Origin: JBOHUX01 sp050734915
GTDB lineage: Bacteria; Chloroflexota; Dormibacteria; Dormibacterales; Dormibacteraceae
Direction of reading: 5' to 3'
Length of the DNA stretch: 29,247 nt
Assembly (NCBI GenBank): GCA_050734915.1
Contig: JBOHUX010000005.1
Span: 1 to 29,247, forward strand
A program made the translations under genes and the position numbers. Below the pieces are notes generated by a model that saw only the letters and a list, made by a program, of their open reading frames with translations, ran no database searches and had not been told where the DNA came from. This document shows positions 22,855 to 29,247 of this stretch, piece by piece. Position 1 is the first letter of the stretch. Every line of letters starts with the position of its first letter.

Positions 22855-23232
22855 ATGATCGAACAGAGCACGACCGTCACCCTCACCGACGAGGCCGTCA
22901 AGCAACTGCGCACGCTGCTGGCCGAGGACCCCAAGCCGGATCTCGCGCTGCGCGTGTTCGTGAGCGGCGGCGGCTGCTCGGGGATGCAGTACGGCATGGC
23001 CCTCGATGAGAACGTCCGCGCCAACGACGCGATCGTCGAGAGCGACGGCGTCAAGGTGCTCATCGATGAGCTCAGCATGCCCTACCTGCAGGGCTCGGAG
23101 ATCGACTACGTGGACAGCCTGATGGGCGCGGGCTTCACCGTCCACAACCCGAACGCCGTCCGCTCCTGCTCGTGCGGCCACTCCTTCGACACCGGCGACG
23201 ACGCCGCCGGTGCCTGCGGCTGCGGCCACTGA
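22855..23232 (+). CDS. A-type iron-sulfur cluster carrier (ErpA/IscA/HesB family)
   Basis: A 125-residue Fe-S carrier that passes clusters to target enzymes. The three conserved ligands are Cys41 in GGGCSGMQYGM and Cys105 and Cys107 in SCSCGHSF. Strand and helix pattern VTLTDEAVKQLRTLL at the start and YVDSLMGAGFTVHNPNA before the C-terminal cysteines are typical. The C-terminus has an additional CGCGH (Cys121, Cys123) beyond the usual end. The ATG at 22855 has AGGAGGT about 10 bases upstream. It lies 61 bases after the ParA-type gene and is followed by a hairpin with a T-rich tail. Confidence 0.93.
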   Translation: MIEQSTTVTLTDEAVKQLRTLLAEDPKPDLALRVFVSGGGCSGMQYGMALDENVRANDAIVESDGVKVLIDELSMPYLQGSEIDYVDSLMGAGFTVHNPNAVRSCSCGHSFDTGDDAAGACGCGH

Positions 23233-23273
23233 GCGCCTCTTAGGAGCCTCGGCTCCCGAAGCAGACTCTGACG

Positions 23274-23300
23274 GGGCGCCACCGGGCGCCCTTATCCTTT
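23274..23300 (+). terminator. Rho-independent-like terminator after the Fe-S carrier gene
   Basis: Arms GGGCGCC and GGCGCCC with a 4-base loop are followed by TTATCCTTT. It lies about 40 bases after the carrier's stop and just before the next gene's GTG. Confidence 0.6.
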
Positions 23301-23308
23301 CGGCAGCC

Positions 23309-23791
23309 GTGCCCCATCCCTCGCGCCGGATCCGGGAGATAGTGCTGTTCGGGATCGGCGTCGCCGCGCCGCTCGGCATCCTGGTCGTCAACGCCTCGGC
23401 CTTCGTGATGACCCACCTGGGCGACTTCAGGACCGCGATCGCCGCCGCCGCCCTCGTCAGCTCACTGCTGCTCAACGGCCTCACCGCCTACTGGGTGCTG
23501 GGCTTCGTCCAGCGCCAGGCGGCAGCGCTCTTCTCCGAATACCGGAAGTGGATGATCGGCCTCGCGGTCCTCGTCATCGCCGGCACCTCGGCGGGGGCCG
23601 GATACTTCACCTACCTCGGCATGCGCGATCCCCGCCACCTCCCGGACAAGGTGGCGGTGATCACGGCGCTGCTGGCCCTGATCGTGCCCCTTGGGATCAC
23701 GGCCGTGGGGCGGCGGATGGCCAACGGCCGCGAGCAGAAGGGGCTCAACAGGAGGAGCCCCCAGACGCAGCGTCCGGGGGCCCCTTCCTGA
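23309..23791 (+). CDS. Small integral membrane protein, four helices
   Basis: A 160-residue protein with four clear membrane helices: about 10-34, 42-66, 75-98 and 112-132, with short loops and a basic, hydrophilic C-terminus. I recognise no family. The GTG at 23309 is the first start after the terminator and gives a short N-terminus before helix 1. There is no ribosome site; TATCCT lies about 10 bases upstream and might be the -10 of a leaderless message. The 3' end converges on groEL. An imperfect hairpin (arms GCCCCC and GGGGGC, 23757-23781) overlaps its last codons and might stop transcription from both sides. Confidence 0.65.
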   Translation: MPHPSRRIREIVLFGIGVAAPLGILVVNASAFVMTHLGDFRTAIAAAALVSSLLLNGLTAYWVLGFVQRQAAALFSEYRKWMIGLAVLVIAGTSAGAGYFTYLGMRDPRHLPDKVAVITALLALIVPLGITAVGRRMANGREQKGLNRRSPQTQRPGAPS

Positions 23792-23839
23792 AGGCGAGGC
23801 CGCCCGCCTCCAGGCACGCGATCCGACCTTCGGACCTCT

Positions 23840-25459
<1,620 letters not shown>

Positions 25460-25557
25460 ATGGATTCACTCCTCCAAGTTGTTGTCTGACGCGATTTCAC
25501 TGCGGTTGGTTCCGGCTGATGGTCCGCGGTAGGGCCTATCCGGCCCCGCCGGCTTGA

Positions 25558-25863
25558 TCAGCTCTTCTTCTTGCCGTTCTGCAGTACGGCGAGGACGTCC
25601 TTCTCGGAGATGATCAGGTACTCGATCTCCTCGAGCTTGAAGTCGTTGCCCGCGTACTTGGCGTAGAGGATGCGGTCGCCGATCTTGAGCTCCATGGGGA
25701 CCTTGGTCCCGTTGTCGAGCAGCCGGCCGGTGCCGACCGCCTCGACGATGCCCTCCTGGGGCTTCTCCTTGACGGTGTCAGGAAGAACGATCCCGCTCTT
25801 GGTCTTCTCTTCCTTCTCGACCGGCTTGACCACGACCCGGTCGCCGAGCGGCTTCAGATTCAC
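25558..25863 (-). CDS. groES: 10-kDa co-chaperonin GroES
   Basis: A 101-residue co-chaperonin that caps GroEL. It shows MNLKPLGDRVVVKPVEKEEKT cut short at the mobile loop TKSGIVLPDTVKEKPQEG, then EAVGTGR and GDRILYAKYAGNDFKLEEIEYLIISEKDVLAVL, all conserved. The GTG start has GGAGGG at proper spacing. First gene of the HrcA-controlled groESL unit. Confidence 0.98.
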   Translation of the reverse strand: MNLKPLGDRVVVKPVEKEEKTKSGIVLPDTVKEKPQEGIVEAVGTGRLLDNGTKVPMELKIGDRILYAKYAGNDFKLEEIEYLIISEKDVLAVLQNGKKKS

Positions 25864-25893
25864 TGTCTACCCTCCTGATTGGATCTTGACGGG

Positions 25894-25944
25894 CTGGCAC
25901 TCGCCGCGCCGGAGTGCTTGGCACTCGCCGCGGCCGACTGCTAA
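25894..25944 (-). promoter_or_regulatory. Two overlapping CIRCE operators (HrcA sites)
   Basis: CIRCE has the form TTAGCACTC, 9 bases, GAGTGCTAA. On the minus strand the first copy (25918-25944) reads TTAGCAGTC, 9 bases, GAGTGCCAA. The second (25894-25920) reads CAAGCACTC, 9 bases, GAGTGCCAG. They share three bases, so the two are exactly 24 bp apart. The first overlaps the -10 and start point, the second lies in the leader. HrcA itself is not in the window. Confidence 0.88.
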
Positions 25945-25973
25945 TGATAGTGCCCAGCCGGCCCCGGTTTCAA
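25944..25973 (-). promoter_or_regulatory. groESL promoter
   Basis: On the minus strand -35 TTGAAA (25968-25973) and -10 TATCAT (25944-25949), 18 bases apart, each one mismatch from consensus. The -35 begins directly after the stop of the DUF2007-like gene. The first CIRCE starts at the last base of the -10. Confidence 0.75.
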
Positions 25974-26171
25974 TCAGCCGGCGATCAGCCGGGAGGCGGC
26001 CTCCGCCTGATCAGAGGGCACCAGCACGCGCGTGTCGGCGGCGGCGCCCGGGAAGTAGTCGCCGGTGTCAGTGATGACCCGGGCGTCGAGCCCGGCCGCC
26101 TGGAGCGAGGCGCCGACCACGTCCGCCGCCGCCTTGGGGCCCTCGAAGATGACCTGCCACCCCTCTACCAA
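25974..26171 (-). CDS. DUF2007-like small protein
   Basis: A 65-residue protein, MVEGWQVIFEGPKAAADVV to PSDQAEAASRLIAG, with the beta-alpha-beta-beta pattern of DUF2007 ('putative signal transducing protein'): a first strand WQVIF, helix AADVVGASLQAAG, strand DARVITDT and a final VLVPSDQAEAA. Function of the family is not established. The TTG at 26171 overlaps the tsaD stop by a few bases and no other start is available, so translation must be coupled to tsaD. Last gene of the thiL-tsaEB-rimI-tsaD unit. Confidence 0.65.
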   Translation of the reverse strand: MVEGWQVIFEGPKAAADVVGASLQAAGLDARVITDTGDYFPGAAADTRVLVPSDQAEAASRLIAG

Positions 26172-27172
26172 TTGAGTGAGGGGTCCGTCTCGAGGGGGGC
26201 GGCGATGCCGGCCCTGGCCTGATGGTGGCCTGCCGACGCGATCATGGCAGCGTTGTCGGTGCAGAGCGCCATCGGCGGCAGCGTGAGCCGGGCCCGTGGG
26301 CCCACCACCTCGGCGGCGCGGATCCGGAGCCGGGTGTTGGCGGCCACCCCGCCGCAGACGACCACCTCGGGCACCGGCCACCGGCGGAGCGCCTGGTCGA
26401 GCTTGTCCAGCAGCGACTCCACCACCGACTCCTCGAAGGCCGCCGCGAGATCGGCACGGTCCTCGCCGGTGACCGCCTCGCCGAGGTCTCGGAGCCGGTA
26501 CAGGAGCGCGGTCTTGAGGCCGCTGAAGCTGTACTCCAGTCCCGGCAGCGAGGGCCTCGGCAGCGGCCTTCGCCGGGGATCACCGGTTCTCGCCAGCCGG
26601 TCCAGGGCGGCGCCGCCCGGATACCCGAGGCCGAGCATGCGGGCGGCCTTGTCGAAGGCCTCGCCGGCGGCGTCATCGCGGGTCCTCCCCAGCACCTCGA
26701 AGCGGCCGTGGGCGGGCATCCGGACCAGGTCCGAATGGGCGCCGCTGGCGACCAGGGCCAGAAGCGGCGGCTCCAGGCCCTCGCGCGCCAGCATGGCCGC
26801 GTACACGTGGCCCCAGAGGTGGTTGACAGGCGTGAGCGGGGTCCCCCAGGCGTCGGCGAGCCCCTGGGCGACGCCGACCCCGACCAGGAGGCAGCCGATC
26901 AGCCCCGGGCCCCGGGTGACCGCCACCCGGTCCAGGTCGGCGGGGCGGGCGCCCGCCCGTTCCAGCGCCGCCTCGACCAGCCCTGGAAGCCTCGCCAGGT
27001 GGTCCCGCGCGGCCATCTCGGGGACCACCCCCCCGAAGGCGGCGTGAACGTCCTCCTGAGAGTGGATGAGGTTGCTGAGGACGCGGCGGCCGTCGGCGAC
27101 GACGGCGGCCGAGGTTTCATCGCAACTGCTCTCGATGCCGAGCGTGAGCGAGGTCGTGGCTTCGAGGCTCAC
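26165..27172 (-). CDS. tsaD: tRNA N6-adenosine threonylcarbamoyltransferase TsaD
   Basis: A 335-residue enzyme that, with TsaB and TsaE, puts the threonylcarbamoyl group on A37 of ANN-reading tRNAs. Conserved parts: GIESSCDETSAAVV (12-25), EMAARDH (52-58), the metal ligands His118 and His122 in NHLWGHVYA, LVASGAHSDL, GEAFDKAARMLGLGYPGG, and near the end CGGVAANTRLR and CTDNAAMIA with the third ligand. The GTG at 27172 overlaps the rimI stop as GTGA. The frame upstream to 28057 is antisense-like overlap with rimI and tsaB and is not part of the protein. Confidence 0.96.
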   Translation of the reverse strand: MSLEATTSLTLGIESSCDETSAAVVADGRRVLSNLIHSQEDVHAAFGGVVPEMAARDHLARLPGLVEAALERAGARPADLDRVAVTRGPGLIGCLLVGVGVAQGLADAWGTPLTPVNHLWGHVYAAMLAREGLEPPLLALVASGAHSDLVRMPAHGRFEVLGRTRDDAAGEAFDKAARMLGLGYPGGAALDRLARTGDPRRRPLPRPSLPGLEYSFSGLKTALLYRLRDLGEAVTGEDRADLAAAFEESVVESLLDKLDQALRRWPVPEVVVCGGVAANTRLRIRAAEVVGPRARLTLPPMALCTDNAAMIASAGHHQARAGIAAPLETDPSLNW

Positions 27173-27750
27173 CCGGCCGGGCGGCCCGGCTCGCGGCGCA
27201 GCCCGAGGACGTCGGCGTCCACGCGCTCGAGGTTCTCGTCGAAGGCGCGCCGGAAGCGCGGCGAGTAGATGGAGTCGGACCACATGACGATGGCGTCCTC
27301 GCCGTTGTCGGTGTAGTAGCCGCGGCGCCGCCCGATGACCTTGAACCCGAAGCTCTCGTACATGCGCATGGCCCCGTCGTTGGTGACCCTCACCTCCAGC
27401 GTCACCCACTTGGCGCCCAGCTCGTAGGCGCCCTGGACGAGGCCGGCGAAGACGACCCGGCCGTAGCCCCGGCGCTGCTGGTCCCGGCGCACCCCGATGG
27501 TGGTGACGTGAGCCTCGTCGTACATCCACCACATACCACCGTAGCCGATGATCCGGTCCCCCTCGAGGCCATCGTCCGGCCCCTGGCGGCGGAGGACGAC
27601 GTAGTGGGCCGTGTTCCGGGACGAGAGCTCGCGATAGTAGGCGTTGCGCGGCCAGGGACTGCTGAAGATCTCGCGCTCGATCTCCTGGATCGCCGGCACG
27701 TCCGACTCCCGCATGGGTTCGATGGCGAGCTGCTCGCGGATCTGGACCAT
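27169..27750 (-). CDS. rimI: Ribosomal-protein S18 alanine N-acetyltransferase-like (RimI)
   Basis: A 193-residue GNAT-fold acetyltransferase, usually acetylating the N-terminus of ribosomal protein S18 and often found between tsaB and tsaD, as here. Visible parts: EPMRESDVPAIQEIEREIFSSPWP cut to the family's SPWP motif, IIGYGGMWWMYDEAHVTTIGV, the acetyl-CoA loop RRDQQRRGYGR, and ARMYESFGF-like MRMYESFGFKVIGRRRGYYTDNGEDAIVM. It has an extra C-terminal tail of about 35 residues past the fold. The ATG at 27750 starts 6 bases after tsaB ends. The family also has members with other targets. Confidence 0.88.
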   Translation of the reverse strand: MVQIREQLAIEPMRESDVPAIQEIEREIFSSPWPRNAYYRELSSRNTAHYVVLRRQGPDDGLEGDRIIGYGGMWWMYDEAHVTTIGVRRDQQRRGYGRVVFAGLVQGAYELGAKWVTLEVRVTNDGAMRMYESFGFKVIGRRRGYYTDNGEDAIVMWSDSIYSPRFRRAFDENLERVDADVLGLRREPGRPAG

Positions 27751-27756
27751 CTGGAA

Positions 27757-28347
27757 CTATTCTCGCGCCGTGAGCGCGCCGAAGCTCTGAAGATACCTCG
27801 GCGTCAACGTACCATAACCCGCCTCGGCCGCACGCTCGATCAGGGTCCAGGCGGCGGCCGCGAATGGCCTCAGATCCGCCTCCTCGAGCAGCCGCACGCC
27901 GACCTCGCGCAGCGAGGCGGCGGTGGCCTCGCGGAGCCAGCCGGCAGCGGGCAGCCCGGCTGGGATCTCCGCGGGCGTCCCCACCCGCTCCGCCGCCCCC
28001 GGGGGCATGAAGTAGACCCGGCCCCGTCCGGCCTCCGAGACGCCGAGGGCGGGGCACCGGGCGCGCGCCGCCGCCAGCGCCAGCGTGGGGAGGCCGAGAA
28101 CGGGGATGCCGAGCCCGAGACCAAGACCCTCCGCGTAGGCGAGGCCGACCCGAAGCCCGGTGAAGGAGCCGGGACCGCAGGCGGCGGCGATCCGGGTCAG
28201 CGCCGAGAGGCGGACCAGGCTCCGAACCGTGCCGGGGAGATCGAACCCGCGCCCGGATTCGGCGACCACCTCGCCGGCGACCCCACCCGAGCCGTCGAGC
28301 ACCGCCACCGCCGATCGCGCGGAGGAGGTGTCGATCACCAGCACCAC
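27757..28347 (-). CDS. tsaB: tRNA threonylcarbamoyladenosine biosynthesis protein TsaB
   Basis: Non-catalytic partner of TsaD. 196 residues from GTG 28347: VVLVIDTSSARSAVAVLDG start, then CGPGSFTGLRVGLAYAEGL (the family hallmark) and VLGLPTLALAAARA. It is a little short compared with the usual 220-230, with a reduced C-terminal lobe. GTG codons at 28347, 28344 and 28338 are all possible; the last would make a GTGA overlap with the tsaE stop but would lose the first strand. Confidence 0.9.
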   Translation of the reverse strand: MVLVIDTSSARSAVAVLDGSGGVAGEVVAESGRGFDLPGTVRSLVRLSALTRIAAACGPGSFTGLRVGLAYAEGLGLGLGIPVLGLPTLALAAARARCPALGVSEAGRGRVYFMPPGAAERVGTPAEIPAGLPAAGWLREATAASLREVGVRLLEEADLRPFAAAAWTLIERAAEAGYGTLTPRYLQSFGALTARE

Positions 28348-28772
28348 TGCGGTGGCCCCCCGTGGATCTCGATCCGCCGGCGATCGCCCCCCAGGGGCTC
28401 GATCACGACCCGGCCGGCGCCGTCCTCGATCGCGTGAGGCAGCCGGTCCCCCCACTCGACGGCGGCCACCCCGTCCTCCAGCAGCTCCTCCAGGCCGAGA
28501 TCGGCGAGCTCGATCGAAGCCACCAGCCGGTAGAGGTCGATGTGAGCGAGGGGCATCCGTCCCGGATAGATGCGGACCAACTGGAAGGTCGGGCTGGCGA
28601 CGGGGGCGGTCGAGCCGAGACCGCGCGCCAGTCCGCGGACGAACGTCGTCTTGCCGGCGCCGAGAGGACCCGCAAGGAGCAGCAGCTCGCCCTGGCGGAG
28701 GTGGGCGGCCAGGCGCTCGGCCGCCGCCTCGGTCTCCTCGGGCGAGCCGCAGATCAGCTCCCGCGAGCTCAT
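28335..28772 (-). CDS. tsaE: tRNA threonylcarbamoyladenosine biosynthesis ATPase TsaE
   Basis: A 145-residue ATPase needed for turnover of the TsaB-TsaD complex. Walker A GPLGAGKTT (35-43), VASPTFQLVR (58-67), HIDLYRL (77-83) and VEWGDRLP (105-112) are the standard motifs. The ATG at 28772 overlaps the thiL stop as ATGA. Part of the thiL-tsaE-tsaB-rimI-tsaD unit. Confidence 0.95.
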   Translation of the reverse strand: MSSRELICGSPEETEAAAERLAAHLRQGELLLLAGPLGAGKTTFVRGLARGLGSTAPVASPTFQLVRIYPGRMPLAHIDLYRLVASIELADLGLEELLEDGVAAVEWGDRLPHAIEDGAGRVVIEPLGGDRRRIEIHGGPPQWCW

Positions 28773-29247
28773 CGGAAGTGCTCGTGACCGGAGCTGGAGA
28801 GCGGGACGGCGCGTCCCGCGCCGTCGACCGCCACCACGTCCGGCTCCGGCGTCAGGCGGCCCACCACCGTCAGCTCGCAGGCGAGCTCGGCTGCCGCGGC
28901 TCGGATCGCCTCCTCGGGACCGGCGCAGACCAGCTCCATCTCCTCCCCGCTCGCCACCGCCAGCTCGGGTGGCACGCCCTCGGCGGCGGGCACCCGGTCG
29001 ATGCGGATCCGGCAGCCCGCCCCGCTGGCGGCGGCCACCTTCTCCATCTCCCGGACCAGACCGTCGCTGACGTCGCCCGAGCAGAGGCCGTGCCGGGCGA
29101 GCACGGCTCCCTCCTTAAGACGGGGCCGGGGGCGCCGCAGGACGCTCTCCCAGGCGGGCGGGCACGCCCGGCCGGACGTCACCGCGGCGAGGCCCGCCGC
29201 GGCGGCGCCGAGCCGGCCGGTGTACGTGGAGGTGCCCACCGACGTGC
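28769..29247 (-). CDS. thiL: Thiamine-monophosphate kinase ThiL (C-terminal part, runs off the window)
   Basis: The last 159 codons of the ATP-dependent kinase that makes thiamine diphosphate. Conserved segments: SVLRRPRPRLKEGAVLARHG, the metal-binding CSGDVSDGLVREMEKVAAASG, VASGEEMELVCAGPEE and the ending SSSGHEHFR, typical of the family's C-terminus. The start lies upstream of base 29247 on the minus strand. It is the first visible gene of the unit leading to tsaD. Confidence 0.9.
   Translation of the reverse strand, partial: TSVGTSTYTGRLGAAAAGLAAVTSGRACPPAWESVLRRPRPRLKEGAVLARHGLCSGDVSDGLVREMEKVAAASGAGCRIRIDRVPAAEGVPPELAVASGEEMELVCAGPEEAIRAAAAELACELTVVGRLTPEPDVVAVDGAGRAVPLSSSGHEHFR

Overview
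This is a very GC-rich bacterial chromosome segment with GTG and TTG starts, frequent 4-base stop/start overlaps, tRNA genes that encode their CCA ends, and HrcA/CIRCE control of groESL. The gene content (bifunctional PBP with a Pro/Ser tail, UgpC/MsmK-type sugar importer, a DUF6295-like protein, a DUF2156 lysyltransferase-like protein) suggests a Gram-positive-type or monoderm lineage such as Actinomycetota or a Chloroflexota/Dormibacterota relative. No rRNA or species-level marker is present, so this placement is inference.

Layout. 1-900 (-) is the N-terminal 300 codons of ftsH. 1067-2389 (+) is a GT87-type polytopic glycosyltransferase. 2497-4637 (-) is an OmpR-type response regulator plus histidine kinase, with an 11-bp tandem repeat upstream. 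4837-7379 (+) is a membrane-anchored esterase translationally coupled to an MprF-like C-terminal domain, a possible aminoacyl-lipid synthase/hydrolase pair. 7397-8177 (-) is lspA and a small secreted repeat protein. 8312-10624 (+) is a dienelactone hydrolase, a DUF6295-like protein, YceI and a LUD-domain protein. 10646-15694 is a divergent carbohydrate ABC importer: binding lipoprotein on +, two permeases and the ATPase on -. The MalF-type permease carries a large extracytoplasmic insertion.

15803-18620 is accessory in character: an NTF2-like protein, an uncharacterised open stretch, a PIN/ribbon-helix-helix toxin-antitoxin pair with an operator inside its promoter spacer, an AAA+ ATPase preceded by a 23-bp palindrome, and a frameshifted serine-recombinase remnant. 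This ends next to tRNA-Ser(CGA) and tRNA-Asp(GTC) (-). 19232-23791 (+) holds a class A PBP, an unusual cyclic-nucleotide-binding/ParA-type ATPase fusion whose promoter contains a 23-bp palindrome, an A-type Fe-S carrier and a four-helix membrane protein. 23840-29247 (-) runs thiL, tsaE, tsaB, rimI, tsaD, a DUF2007-like gene, then groES-groEL from their own promoter with two CIRCE elements.

The most noteworthy items are the cNMP-binding/ParA fusion and its palindromic, apparently leaderless promoter; the AAA+ ATPase with its palindrome and TTGCG cluster beside the toxin-antitoxin pair and recombinase scar; the esterase/MprF-like pair; and the overlapping double CIRCE.
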